Positions 8,697 to 17,345 are shown, counted from the stretch's first letter. The stretch is 59,530 bases of DNA from Methanospirillum sp. (GCA_012728895.1 JAAYEG010000080.1:1-59530), one strand, 5' to 3'. Notes: a model not told the origin generated them from the sequence alone. A program made the numbers and translations.

Positions 8697-8812
8697 CACT
8701 TCTTCCCTTTTTACAACCGGCATTGTATATTTTCTTTTGTCAGTACTATATAAATAAATCGGAGAATAAAGAAAAAACACCGGAAACAAGAGGAAAAAGA
8801 AGGACAGCACCC
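8697..8812. other. AT-rich duplex-unwinding element
   Basis: A strongly A/T-rich block (for example TTGTATATTTTCTTTTG and ACTATATAAATAAATC) in a genome that is otherwise very GC-rich. It lies between the left-hand and right-hand ORBs, so it is the probable unwinding site. A degenerate mini-ORB (ACCGGAAACAAGAGG) lies at about 8779-8793. Confidence 0.8.
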
Positions 8813-9201
8813 GCTCGTCGCGCTACGCGCAACGAGAGATCGGTGTCTCCGGGCCGGTTGCCGCGACTGGTAAACGACAGGTGACCGGGGTGCCATCGGG
8901 TGCACGAGATCCCCGGAGAGGAGAAGATCGCCCCAGGGTGCTGGATACATCATGTGAAAAAGCGGTTTGAGATCACCGTTGACACGGATCATCCGAGTTC
9001 TGTCGGGTGTATCGTGTGAGAGAAGTATTCAACGCCGTCAAAACCACAGATCGCCCCCAGGTAGCAAGTGTATCGATTAAACTGTAAGCTCCCGGGAGCG
9101 CTTTGATCAACCTTCCTCGGTTTATTTTACCCGGGACACGTCCACGTTACAGGCGTTTTTTTCGGAGTACGTCCCGTCCCTCCCTCCCTCACACGGCGGA
9201 T

Positions 9202-9223
9202 GTTCCAGTGGAAACAAAGGGGT
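9202..9223 (+). repeat. origin recognition box ORB4, inverted relative to ORB1-3
   Basis: The plus strand reads GTTCCAGTGGAAACAAAGGG followed by GT, close to the classical ORB. Its orientation is opposite to ORB1-3, so the boxes flank the AT-rich element with their G-strings pointing outward. Confidence 0.9.
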
Positions 9224-9393
9224 TCCCCTCCAGCAGTCGAGAAAAATTCCCTCCAGGAGCCCGGGGAGATTCTCCTCCTATTGTCTGATGAGATTCTCTT
9301 TCCTGCCCCCCGGGCGTCCATGTCCGGTGACGGCGGGATCCCCTGCCGGAAGACCTGGAACCTTCATCTCCGATCGGCTCCCAGAGATCCAGC

Positions 9394-9882
9394 ATGGATC
9401 CGACTCATCGGGGCCCTGTCGCGGTCCGGGCCGCCGTGATCACCGTCTCCACGACGCGCACCGAGGCGACCGACACCTCGGGGCAGCTGATCCGCGACCG
9501 TTTCGCAGCTGCCGGCCACGAGGTCTCCGGCGCCGCGATCGTCGCCGACCAGGTCCCGACGATCCGGGCCGCGGTCGTGCGGGCGCTCGAGTCCGCCAAC
9601 TGCGTCGTCATCTCGGGAGGTACCGGCCTGACCCATGACGACTGCACCATCGAGGCGATCGCGCCGCTCTACGATCGGACCATCGACGGCTTCGGCGAGG
9701 TCTTCCGATGGAAGAGCCTGGCGGAGATCGGGACCGCGGCCATGCTGACCCGGGCCTCGGCCGGCCTGGTCGGCCGGGCGGTCGTCTTCTGCATCCCCGG
9801 GTCGACCGGCGCGGCCCGGCTCGCCCTCGACGAGCTGATCCTCCCCGAGATCGGGCACATCCTGACCCACGTCACGAAGTGA
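9394..9882 (+). CDS. moaB: MoaB/MogA-like molybdopterin biosynthesis protein
   Basis: A 162-residue protein of the MoaB/MogA fold, which adenylylates molybdopterin during molybdenum or tungsten cofactor synthesis. Visible motifs are AVITVSTTRTEATDTSG near the N-terminus, VVISGGTGLTHDD (the molybdopterin-binding GGTG loop) and VVFCIPGSTGAARLALDELILPEIGHIL at the end. Length is normal for MoaB. It stands alone on the plus strand beyond the origin and ends 4 bases from the convergent cgi121 gene. The cofactor would serve tungsten/molybdenum enzymes such as formylmethanofuran dehydrogenase. Confidence 0.9.
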   Translation: MDPTHRGPVAVRAAVITVSTTRTEATDTSGQLIRDRFAAAGHEVSGAAIVADQVPTIRAAVVRALESANCVVISGGTGLTHDDCTIEAIAPLYDRTIDGFGEVFRWKSLAEIGTAAMLTRASAGLVGRAVVFCIPGSTGAARLALDELILPEIGHILTHVTK

Positions 9883-9886
9883 ATGC

Positions 9887-10390
9887 TCAGCGGTTCGCGT
9901 CCAGGAGCGCGACCCGTTCGAGCACGAGCTCGGCTAGCCGGTCCTCGCCCACGCACTCGAGCTCGGCCGCCGTGATCCCGAAGAGGTCGCAGAGACGCCG
10001 GCGGTGCGCCTCCGGGAGATCGCTCGGGTCGTCCTGGAACCTGACGAGGTCGTCGAGCATCGCCCAGGCCCGGTCGACCGGGGGCAGGACTGCGACCCAG
10101 CACCGGTTCTCGCCCCCGTGGAGCCCGAAGGTCCTTCCGATCCGGGTCTGCCGGCTCCCGGCCGCGTACAGGAGGGCCTCCATCTCGAACGTCCGGGCGA
10201 TCGGGTCGCCTCGGGCGAACGACCGTGCGGCCCGCTCGAGCGCCGCAGTCGCGTGTGCGCGTCCCGCCATCCGGTCGGCGTCGAAGAGGACGATACGGGT
10301 GCCTGTCCCGGCGGCAATCCGCCGGACAGCATCGAGGAGAACGGTCGGGTCCCCGATCGCCACCCTCGCGAATCGAACTCCGAACTCCAT
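9887..10390 (-). CDS. Cgi121-like KEOPS subunit
   Basis: A 167-residue protein resembling Cgi121, the KEOPS subunit that helps recruit tRNA for t6A37 synthesis. The EMEALLYAAGSRQTRIGRTFGLHGGENRCWVAVLP core is characteristic (short blocks EALLYAAGSRQ and ENRCWV). ATG at 10390 was chosen because GGTGAT ends 4 bases before it; a GTG at 10399 overlapping the hel308 stop (GTGA) is an alternative. Either way it is translationally coupled to hel308, a pairing common in archaea. Confidence 0.82.
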   Translation of the reverse strand: MEFGVRFARVAIGDPTVLLDAVRRIAAGTGTRIVLFDADRMAGRAHATAALERAARSFARGDPIARTFEMEALLYAAGSRQTRIGRTFGLHGGENRCWVAVLPPVDRAWAMLDDLVRFQDDPSDLPEAHRRRLCDLFGITAAELECVGEDRLAELVLERVALLDANR

Positions 10391-10395
10391 GCCGA

Positions 10396-12546
10396 TCACC
10401 CGAACTGGTGGAGAGACGCCTGCCGCGCGCCTCCCCCGGGGGGCTCGGGCCCCGTCCCGTTTCCGCCGTTCTCGAGGTGGTCGAAGACCTGGTCCGCGAT
10501 CCCGCGCCCGAGGATCCGCCCCACCTCCTCGCGACCCGCGGCCCGGAGCGACTCCGGGTCGGTGATCCCGTTCGTGAAAAGCCGTCGCGCCCTCACCCGG
10601 CCGATCCCCCGGAGTCGGATGAGCGGCAGGAGCTCCCGACGGACCCCGTGGGCTACGCAGAGCTCGAGTTCGGAGACTGGCCGCTCGAACTCGGGCCGGA
10701 ACATGCTGGCCAGGCGCGTGGCCGCGTGGACCAGCCAGGCGATGTTCGTGACCGCCGAGTGGATGTCCCCCGGCGCCACCTCGTAGCGCTCGCAGATCAT
10801 CTCCTCCGTGGCCTCGCCCGCGTAGTCGGCGAGCAGGAGCGCGGTCTTCAGGGCCCGGTAGAAGGCCTCCTGCGAGTCCCAGGGGAAATCCATCCAGAGC
10901 TCCTCCTCGCGCTCGTAGGCGAAGCGGCTGAGTCCCTCCATGTCCCGGGACTTCAAGAAGAGGGCCGGCATGTCCGGGGTGGCCGAGAGGACCTGGAGCA
11001 GGCCCATGTCGGTGTAGTCCCCGGCCTCCAGGAGCGCGTGGACCACCAGCTCCGCGGTCACCGGGTCGACGTAGAGGCGCGAGACGAGCGCGCCGTACTC
11101 GGTCGCCTCGTACCGCCCCGAGAGGTCGGAGATCATCTCGGCGTCGAGGAGAAAGAGAAGAGCGGCCCGTATCGCCTCATCGATGGCCCCCGTCTCCCGG
11201 TGGGTGTGACCGTAGAAGGTGGTGGCCATGAACGAGGCGAGGTCCTCCTCGGTCCGGGCGAACCGGGTCGCGATCAGCGAGAGGACGTGCGTGCAGAGCA
11301 CGCCGGGGTCGCCGCAGTGCGAGGCGATCGGCTCGGGGGCGGCGTCGATATAGCGTTCGAAGAGCTCGTCGACCGCTTCCTCGGACTTCGCGATCAGGAC
11401 CGCCTCGCCGTACGGGTCGAGGTGGGGCCGGCCCGCCCTCCCGGCCATCTGGTGATACTCCTGGACCGGGATCGGGACCATCCCCTGCCCGCCGGAGAAC
11501 CGGAAGCAGTCGCGGACCACCACCCGCCGCGCCGGGAGGTTCAGGCCCGCGGCGAGCGTGGGTGTCGAGGCGATGCACCGGATGGCCCCGCTCCGGAACC
11601 CCTCCTCGACCAGGGCGCGGTACTCCCGCCTGAGCCCGGCGTGGTGGAACGCGGCCCCGCGGGCCACGCAGGCGGACAGTGTCCGGTCGAGCTCGGTCGT
11701 AGCCAGGTCCTGTATCCGGCCGGCGTAACCGGCGAGCGCCGGCTCGGTCGACCGGATCGCCGACGCAGCCCTCTTCGCGAAGCCCTCGGCGTTCCGGCGC
11801 GAGTTGACGAAGACCAGGCACTGCCCCCCCTCTGCGATCGTATCCAGGCAGAGGTTCAGGTCGTCGGACTTCGAGGCCGTCGCGTCGAGCTCCCGGCAGC
11901 CGTCGTGGAACCGGATCGTGCCCCGGTGGTAGACCCCCTGCCTCAGCCGCACCGGTCTCCAGTCCGAGGCGACGAGGTTCGCCCCGAGCCAGGAGGCCAG
12001 TTCGGCGGGGTTCCCGATCGTCGCCGAGAGACCGATCACCTGGAGCGAGGGGTTGAGCCGGCGGAGCTTCGCGATGACGAGCTCGAGGGTAGCCCCCCGG
12101 TCCGCCGACCCCACCAGGTGGATCTCGTCGACGACGAGCAGGCTCACCCCGGACAGCCAGGGGCTCCGGTTTCGAAGGAGCGAGTCGACCTTCTCGGAGG
12201 TCGCCACCACGATCTCGTTCCTGCCGAGGTAGTCGTCGCGCCGGTCGAAGTCGCCGGTGGCGATCCCGACACGGGCCCCCTCCGAGAACTCGGCGTACTT
12301 CTCGGCCGCGAGGGCCCTGAGCGGCACGATGTAGAGGCACTTCCCTCCGCCGGCGATCGCCGCGTGCATGGCGAGCTCGGCTACGAGGGTCTTGCCCGAT
12401 GCGGTCGGGATCGCGACGAGCAGGTTCTCTCCATCGAGCAGCCCATGCTCGACGCAGGCCGCCTGGGGCGGGTAGAGCTCGGTGATCCCCGCCGCCGCGT
12501 ACCGTTCGACCAGGGGGGCCGGCACCGGCAGGTCCGCGAGTCTCAC
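10396..12546 (-). CDS. hel308: Hel308 (Hjm) DNA helicase
   Basis: A 716-residue superfamily 2 ATP-dependent 3'-5' helicase acting on stalled forks. Walker A is IPTASGKT (Lys52), the DEIH box is VVDEIHLV (140-143), motif III is GLSATIGN, and motif VI is QMAGRAGR. It continues through the winged helix, ratchet and C-terminal HhH-like domain (LIRLRGIGRVRARRLFTNG). Length is typical. Two ORB-like boxes lie just upstream. It is followed by cgi121. Confidence 0.96.
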   Translation of the reverse strand: MRLADLPVPAPLVERYAAAGITELYPPQAACVEHGLLDGENLLVAIPTASGKTLVAELAMHAAIAGGGKCLYIVPLRALAAEKYAEFSEGARVGIATGDFDRRDDYLGRNEIVVATSEKVDSLLRNRSPWLSGVSLLVVDEIHLVGSADRGATLELVIAKLRRLNPSLQVIGLSATIGNPAELASWLGANLVASDWRPVRLRQGVYHRGTIRFHDGCRELDATASKSDDLNLCLDTIAEGGQCLVFVNSRRNAEGFAKRAASAIRSTEPALAGYAGRIQDLATTELDRTLSACVARGAAFHHAGLRREYRALVEEGFRSGAIRCIASTPTLAAGLNLPARRVVVRDCFRFSGGQGMVPIPVQEYHQMAGRAGRPHLDPYGEAVLIAKSEEAVDELFERYIDAAPEPIASHCGDPGVLCTHVLSLIATRFARTEEDLASFMATTFYGHTHRETGAIDEAIRAALLFLLDAEMISDLSGRYEATEYGALVSRLYVDPVTAELVVHALLEAGDYTDMGLLQVLSATPDMPALFLKSRDMEGLSRFAYEREEELWMDFPWDSQEAFYRALKTALLLADYAGEATEEMICERYEVAPGDIHSAVTNIAWLVHAATRLASMFRPEFERPVSELELCVAHGVRRELLPLIRLRGIGRVRARRLFTNGITDPESLRAAGREEVGRILGRGIADQVFDHLENGGNGTGPEPPGGGARQASLHQFG

Positions 12547-12664
12547 GCCACCCCCTTTGTCTCGCGTGGAAATGCGGCGTTTCGCCGTCTTTTTTCGTGA
12601 ACGAAAGTGAATACCACGCCCCTCTCTCCAGTGGAAACCGTCCCCGGCACGCCCCGCTGCCCGC
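12547..12664 (-). repeat. two ORB-like boxes and a palindrome upstream of hel308
   Basis: This short gap holds two boxes in the same orientation. On the minus strand, 12619-12642 contains GGTTTCCACTGGAGAGAGGG and 12550-12574 contains TTTCCACGCGAGACAAAGGG. Both keep the TTTCCAC start and the G-string of the ORBs at 8.4-9.2 kb. Between them lies the near-perfect palindrome TTTCGTGAACGAAA (about 12592-12605). They may be weak Orc1 sites, either regulatory or origin-associated. Confidence 0.6.
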
Positions 12665-13204
12665 TCAGTAGTAATAGCTGATCATGTCGGCCTTCGCCTC
12701 TTTTCGCTTCCGGTCCAGGTACGCGAAGACCGACTCGTGCGGCACGCCGCGCAGCAGCATCTCGATCGCGGCGCGGGCGTCCTTCACCTGCTCGGGCAGG
12801 CCGATGACGGCGACTGTCTTGCCCTGGATCGAGAGGCGCGTCCCTGTCATGTGCTCGATCTGCTCGCGGGCCCGCCCGTCCCGGCCGATGATCCGGCCCC
12901 GGATCCGGTCGAGCTGGCGCGGAGTGTCCGCGTGCCCCGAGAGGTCGAGCTGCTCGAAGACGAGGTCCTCGTCCTCGAGGAGGATCAGGGCGTTCTCGGG
13001 CGAGAACCCGCGCCCGATCGCCTGGACCACCGAGCCCGCCAGGAGCGCGCCCACCGCGTCCTCGCCCTCGATCGTGACGAGCCCCTCCTCCGAATCGATC
13101 GTGATGACGGACCTGGTCCGCTCCTCGATCGCCCGCTTGGTCTCTCCACCCTTCCCGATCAGAACCCCGATACGGGTTCCCCCAATCTTGAACTCCTGCT
13201 GCAT
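12665..13204 (-). CDS. KH-domain RNA-binding protein (archaeal Dim2-like)
   Basis: A 179-residue protein with two KH domains. The first has the GXXG loop in IGVLIGKGGETKRAIE (about residues 11-26) and the second in RIIGRDGRAREQIE. This is the archaeal Dim2/Pno1-like arrangement that binds the 3' region of 16S rRNA during small-subunit maturation. ATG at 13204 places the KH domain at the usual position; it begins 7 bases after the rio1 stop. Linkage to rio1, another late 40S/30S maturation factor, supports the assignment. Confidence 0.92.
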   Translation of the reverse strand: MQQEFKIGGTRIGVLIGKGGETKRAIEERTRSVITIDSEEGLVTIEGEDAVGALLAGSVVQAIGRGFSPENALILLEDEDLVFEQLDLSGHADTPRQLDRIRGRIIGRDGRAREQIEHMTGTRLSIQGKTVAVIGLPEQVKDARAAIEMLLRGVPHESVFAYLDRKRKEAKADMISYYY

Positions 13205-13211
13205 GTTCCTC

Positions 13212-14006
13212 CTACTGCTCCCGCCTGGCCGCGAGGACCGCCTCGAGAGGTATCCCGGTCGTCTCGGAGAAGACCTCGACATCGGGCCTGACCTCGCAGC
13301 GCCCCTCGAAGTACCGGTTTACGTTCCGGATGTCGCGCATCAGGAACGAGAGGGCCTGCGGGTGGTCCGGGGTCACGGACTGGCCCATATCGATGACATA
13401 CTCTTGGTCCCCGACGAGAATATTAAATTCGCTGAGATCCGCGTGGACCAGCCTCGCCTCCCGGTAAAGCCGCCGGATGAAGGCGATCACGCGCCCGTAG
13501 GTCGCCGCGGGGTCCAGGGGGGGGTCGTCCTTCAGTCGGGGGAACGGTCGCCCGTCCCTGCCCAGGAACTCCAGCAGGAGGATGTTGCGGTCGAACGCGA
13601 ACGGCTCCGGGACGGGAAGGTCCGCGTCGTGGGCCCGTTTCAGGTTCGCGAACTCTTTCCGGGTCCAGGTGAAGATCACCTCCTTCCGGGTCTTTCGAAC
13701 CGAGGCGAAGCGCCGGTCGCCGACCAGGTAGGAGGACATGGTGTTGAAGTTCGCGGTCTGGATCCGGTAGATCTTGACCGCGACGTCGCGTCCGGCGGCC
13801 TCCGCGAGGTAGACGTTCGCCTCCTTCCCCGTGGAGATCGCCCCCCCGATCGCCGAGAGCCGCTTCCGGTGGACGAGCCGGTAGAGGGCCAGGAGCGTCA
13901 CCTCGTCGAAGACGTCGTCGCGGACCTTGAAGGCGTCGGCGTCCTTCACCCGGACGCCGTGCGCCTCGAGCTCGCGGTCGAACTGGTCCTCGTCTGCGCG
14001 GGCCAT
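13212..14006 (-). CDS. rio1: Rio1-type serine protein kinase
   Basis: A 264-residue atypical kinase/ATPase of the RIO family. The nucleotide loop is ISTGKEANVYLA, the catalytic loop is LVHADLSEFNIL and the metal-binding motif is YVIDMGQ. Family members act in maturation of the small ribosomal subunit, and the neighbouring Dim2-like KH gene is the expected partner. ATG at 14006 was chosen, with GAGTGA about 5 bases upstream; a GTG at 14015 overlapping the tyrS stop (GTGA) is an alternative. The RIO1 rather than RIO2 assignment rests on STGKEA and the lack of an N-terminal winged helix. Confidence 0.93.
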   Translation of the reverse strand: MARADEDQFDRELEAHGVRVKDADAFKVRDDVFDEVTLLALYRLVHRKRLSAIGGAISTGKEANVYLAEAAGRDVAVKIYRIQTANFNTMSSYLVGDRRFASVRKTRKEVIFTWTRKEFANLKRAHDADLPVPEPFAFDRNILLLEFLGRDGRPFPRLKDDPPLDPAATYGRVIAFIRRLYREARLVHADLSEFNILVGDQEYVIDMGQSVTPDHPQALSFLMRDIRNVNRYFEGRCEVRPDVEVFSETTGIPLEAVLAARREQ

Positions 14007-14011
14007 GCCGT

Positions 14012-14953
14012 TCACTCGAGGTACTCGCGGACCGGCCGGAGGAGGTCGACCATCGCTTCGCCCGTGGCCTTCTTCAGGTCTGCCGGGTGGACCTCGCCGT
14101 TCGCGTAGGCCGACTCGAGCGCCGCGTAGGAGTCGAAAGTCCGGTCGCCGCCGAACTTCCCGGGGCGCCGGATCTCCAGGGCGCCCTGCCGCGGGAAGAC
14201 GTGGTACTGCAGCACCTGGAGAACCGGGTTCTCCTCGGTGCCCGGGGGGCAGAAGGCCTTCTGCAGTTTCTTCTGGATCGCCTCCTCGCCGTCGGCGACC
14301 GAGACGTAGTTGCCGGCCGACGACGACATCTTCTTCCCGTCGAGCCCGTTCAGGATCGGGGTGTGGAGGCAGACGGGGGCGCGGCACCCGAGCTCGGGAA
14401 GGTGCTCGCGGGCGAGCATGTGGATCTTCCGCTGGTCGATCCCGCCGACGGCCGCGTCCACCCCCAGGGCCATGATGTCGACCATCTGCATGAGTGGGTA
14501 GACCATCTGCGAGACGGTCGGCGCGTCCATTGCCCGCCCCACCTCGTCCATCGAGCGGCGGGCCCGGGCGAGCGTGACCGACTGGGAGGCCTGGAGAACG
14601 GGGACGATGTAGTCGCGCTCGAGCTGGAGCTCAGTCCCGAGCACGTACTCGACGTCCGTGAGCCCGAGCCCCTCGAAACAGCGCCGGTTATACTCGGCGA
14701 GTTCCCGCACCTCGTCCATTGTACCCTTCCGGTTCAGGAAGGCGTGCAGGTCGGCGAGCAGGACGACCACCTCGAACCCGGCATCTTTGAGGTCGAGCAG
14801 CTTGTTCACGGTCACCATGTGCCCCAGGTGGACCTCGCCCGACGGCTCGTAGCCGGCGTAGACCCTCTTTCTCGAAGCCCCGAGGAGTCCGCGGAGCTCC
14901 TCGTCGGTCACGACCTCGACCGTGTTCCGGGTCGCGAGGGTGTACGCATCCAT
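14012..14953 (-). CDS. tyrS: tyrosyl-tRNA synthetase
   Basis: A 313-residue class I synthetase that charges tRNA-Tyr. The HIGH-like motif is in YEPSGEVHLGHM (about residues 34-45), and the KMSKS-like motif is KMSSSAGN. The length of about 310 residues, without an S4 domain, is typical of archaeal TyrRS. It heads the tyrS-rio1-KH gene string with gaps of under 10 bases. Confidence 0.95.
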   Translation of the reverse strand: MDAYTLATRNTVEVVTDEELRGLLGASRKRVYAGYEPSGEVHLGHMVTVNKLLDLKDAGFEVVVLLADLHAFLNRKGTMDEVRELAEYNRRCFEGLGLTDVEYVLGTELQLERDYIVPVLQASQSVTLARARRSMDEVGRAMDAPTVSQMVYPLMQMVDIMALGVDAAVGGIDQRKIHMLAREHLPELGCRAPVCLHTPILNGLDGKKMSSSAGNYVSVADGEEAIQKKLQKAFCPPGTEENPVLQVLQYHVFPRQGALEIRRPGKFGGDRTFDSYAALESAYANGEVHPADLKKATGEAMVDLLRPVREYLE

Positions 14954-15270
14954 GCCTGTACATGGACCGAGGCAGGGTTTAGCGTTAATCGTCGGGGCCC
15001 TCGAGGCCCGCTCCCCGCGGGGGCACGCGCCGGCAGGGGAAGAGTGAGCGGAGTCCAGGCGATCGCGGCGGGCCCGTTCCGAAAAGGGGGCGTCACCCCT
15101 GGCGGGGGACTCCAGGGGGTCCCCCGTGAAGGGGGAGGGGTGGGGGGGTGTGGGAAGCGGCCCGGCGCTCTCCCGCCTCGCCGAGCGGTGAACGGGGCGT
15201 TACCCGCGGCCTTCGACCGCGCACGCTCCGAACGCGTCCCAGTGGACCGTCCGCTACGGGCGTGGCGGGT
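14954..15270. other. GC-rich intergenic region with G-runs
   Basis: About 320 bases between gap and tyrS with no credible gene. The plus strand from about 15087 to 15152 carries several runs of four to seven G (for example GGCGGGGGACTCCAGGGGG and AGGGGGAGGGGTGGGGGGG), which could fold as a G-quadruplex. Promoter elements for tyrS must lie at the left end, next to 14953, but no clear TATA box is visible. Confidence 0.4.
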
Positions 15271-16293
15271 TCAGAGCGCGACGAATTCGAGTGCCGCGTT
15301 CGTCATCCGGACCGACTCGTCGGCCGGCACGTCCGAGCACATCGCCCGGATCGCGTCCACGTTCTCTACCACGACGTCGGCCTCCTGGTGGATCGCCTGG
15401 AAGAGCCAGAGCTCAGTGCCGTCCTCGACCGAGACCGACTCCTCGAAGACCCCGTTCTCCCACATGTCGGAGCGGGGCCGGTTCAGGTCCTGCATGAACT
15501 CCTTGAGCTCGGCCGTCGACCGGATCCCGGCCGCCTTCGTGACCAGCCCGATCCGGGGATGCGCCCGGCAAAGCTCCAGCACCCGCTCGCGGGTCGCGGG
15601 CTTCGCGAGGGTCATCTGGAGTACGTGCAGGTGCATGAAGGTGGTGGGGACGATCATCGCGGCGGTCGTGATCCGGATGTGCTGCAGCACCGACCTGACG
15701 TCCGGGCCGTGGTGGCTCGGGAGCGTCACCGGGTCGAGGACGATGGCGTCGACCGGCCCGCGCTTGATGTCCCCGGGGTCGGAGGCCCTGCGGACCATCA
15801 CGGCCCTGACCATCTCGACCCCGAACTCCCGGTCCATCTCGTGGATGATCCGGACGAGGCCGGTCGTGTTGCACGAGACCACCCGCGTGAACTGCCGCCC
15901 CTTCGCCTCAGCGTAGTTCACCGAGGAGTTGAACGAGAACCCGGCCGTCTCGTGCTTCTCGCCGCCCTGGTAGATCGCCCTGATCTTGTGCTCCTCGTAC
16001 ATGGGCTTGTTCTTGAGCCCGATACCCCCGGGCGTCGCGTCCACCACGACGTCGGCCTTCCCGATCATCTCCCCGACCGTGCCCGCGACGGGGACCCCGG
16101 CGCCCTCGAAGTCGGGCCGCTTGGCCAGGTCGGCGATGTAGAGCGGGTAGCCCCGGGCCTTCGCGACGTATGCATCGGCGTTCATCGAGGTCTTCGAGAC
16201 ACCGACGATCTCCATGTCGGGCTGCGCGGCCACCGCGTCGGCGACGCGCTTGCCGATGGTTCCGTATCCGTTTATGGCGACTTTGATGGTCAT
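15271..16293 (-). CDS. gap: type II glyceraldehyde-3-phosphate dehydrogenase
   Basis: A 340-residue archaeal (type II) GAPDH. The N-terminal dinucleotide fold reads IKVAINGYGTIGKRVADAV, and the catalytic Cys is in VVSCNTTGLVR. It interconverts glyceraldehyde 3-phosphate and 1,3-bisphosphoglycerate, mainly in the gluconeogenic direction in methanogens. ATG at 16293 begins MTIKVAINGYG, the family start; an upstream in-frame extension to 16326 is not conserved in type. A minus-strand TATA element (CTTTAAATAA, about 16392-16402) lies roughly 100 bases upstream. Confidence 0.95.
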   Translation of the reverse strand: MTIKVAINGYGTIGKRVADAVAAQPDMEIVGVSKTSMNADAYVAKARGYPLYIADLAKRPDFEGAGVPVAGTVGEMIGKADVVVDATPGGIGLKNKPMYEEHKIRAIYQGGEKHETAGFSFNSSVNYAEAKGRQFTRVVSCNTTGLVRIIHEMDREFGVEMVRAVMVRRASDPGDIKRGPVDAIVLDPVTLPSHHGPDVRSVLQHIRITTAAMIVPTTFMHLHVLQMTLAKPATRERVLELCRAHPRIGLVTKAAGIRSTAELKEFMQDLNRPRSDMWENGVFEESVSVEDGTELWLFQAIHQEADVVVENVDAIRAMCSDVPADESVRMTNAALEFVAL

Positions 16294-16472
16294 GCCTTCC
16301 CCCGAACGGTCCTCGTGCCCGCGCACCCGTATGGGTGCTGCCGGTGCCGGAGCACGCTCCCCGAGGACACTATCAACTGTCAGGGGAGATGATTATTTAA
16401 AGATGGTCTCTCCCCCGTCCGCCGCCGTGTACGCCCGCCGGGGCCTGCACCGGCCCGGGAGGGACGTGCGCC

Positions 16473-17345
16473 CTACTCTCTCCTCGTGATCTCCCGCACA
16501 ACGGTATCCCGTCCGATCCGGTCGATCATCCGCCCGAACCGCTCCTTCGGCCGGCCATTCTCCCGGTAGTACGCGAAGGCCCTCCCGACGAGCCAGTAGA
16601 GCTCCTCCGTCGACTCGATCAGCCCGTCGATCCGGTCGGCGAGGCGGGGCGTCTTGCCCATCGTTCCCCCGATCCAGAGCACGAATCCGCGCCGGGCGAC
16701 CGTCCAGGCCTCCCGGGGACAGCCGGAGATGCACCTGCCGCACAACAGGCAGAGGTCGGGATCGACGACGTACTCCCCGTCAATCTTCCCTATCGCGGAG
16801 ACAGGACAGGACTTCTCGCACGCCCCGCAGTCGTCGCAGTCCTCCCCGTTCCAGGCGGGAACGACCGCCCCCATGACCCCGATGTCGTTCTCGGTCGCCT
16901 TGGCGCAGTTGTTCGGGCAGCCGGTGACGGCGATCTTGAACTTGTACGGGGCCGGCTGCGCGAAGAACTCCCGGTCCAGGCGGGCGGCGACCTCTTTCGT
17001 CTCGAAGATCCCCCGGCGGCAGGTCTCGGCGCCGGGGCAGGCCGTCACGAGCCGCACGCGGGGGCCGTCCGCGCCCATTGCCACGCCCGCGTCCTCGAGC
17101 TCCCCGACCGCCGGCTCGATCCCGGAGAGGGGCACGCAGTGGATCTCGATCCCCTGCCGCGTCGTGAGGTGGAGGCGACCCCTGCCGTACCTCTCCGCCA
17201 CCCCGGCGATCGCCCGCATCTGCGCGGAGGTGAACTCGCCACCCACGGCGTGGAGCCGCAGGGCGACGTACCCCTTCTGCTTCTGCAGGATGGTGCCGGG
17301 GGTCTTTGCCGGGGACTGGCCCGTGCCCGTCATACTCTCGGTCAT
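16473..17345 (-). CDS. sulfite/nitrite reductase-like siroheme iron-sulfur protein (Dsr-LP) with two 4Fe-4S clusters
   Basis: A 290-residue protein with a nitrite/sulfite reductase ferredoxin-like half-domain (residues 10-80) and a siroheme-[4Fe-4S] site of the form C-X5-C...C-X3-C (Cys103, Cys109, Cys143, Cys147 in CPGAETC and CPNNC). A bacterial-type ferredoxin domain follows, with two sets of four cysteines (170/173/176/180 and 199/202/205/209). This is the layout of the small dissimilatory sulfite reductase-like proteins of methanogens. Some relatives act in sulfite or nitrite reduction, but most are uncharacterised. No F420-binding domain is fused to it, unlike Fsr. Confidence 0.85.
   Translation of the reverse strand: MTESMTGTGQSPAKTPGTILQKQKGYVALRLHAVGGEFTSAQMRAIAGVAERYGRGRLHLTTRQGIEIHCVPLSGIEPAVGELEDAGVAMGADGPRVRLVTACPGAETCRRGIFETKEVAARLDREFFAQPAPYKFKIAVTGCPNNCAKATENDIGVMGAVVPAWNGEDCDDCGACEKSCPVSAIGKIDGEYVVDPDLCLLCGRCISGCPREAWTVARRGFVLWIGGTMGKTPRLADRIDGLIESTEELYWLVGRAFAYYRENGRPKERFGRMIDRIGRDTVVREITRRE

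Larger units (their letters stand above)
8348..9393. other. chromosomal replication origin (oriC) region
   Basis: A 1.05-kb stretch with no credible gene, between cdc6 and the moaB-like gene. It holds three ORBs in one orientation on the left (8420-8440, 8498-8517, 8652-8672), an AT-rich element (about 8697-8812) in the middle and one ORB in the opposite orientation on the right (9202-9223). Inverted ORBs around an unwinding element beside orc1/cdc6 are the standard archaeal origin layout. The rest (8815-9190) is lower in GC than its surroundings and holds a CTCCCGGGAG palindrome at about 9089-9098 and a T7 run at 9156-9162. Confidence 0.9.

Noticed and set aside
10225-12600. Very long plus-strand open frame (about 790 codons) opposite hel308
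   Set aside because: It is Arg/Glu/Asp/Val-rich antisense sequence caused by high GC; the minus strand has all helicase motifs in order.
14954-15270. RNase P or SRP RNA in the GC-rich gap
   Set aside because: None of the conserved core motifs of either RNA could be seen on either strand.
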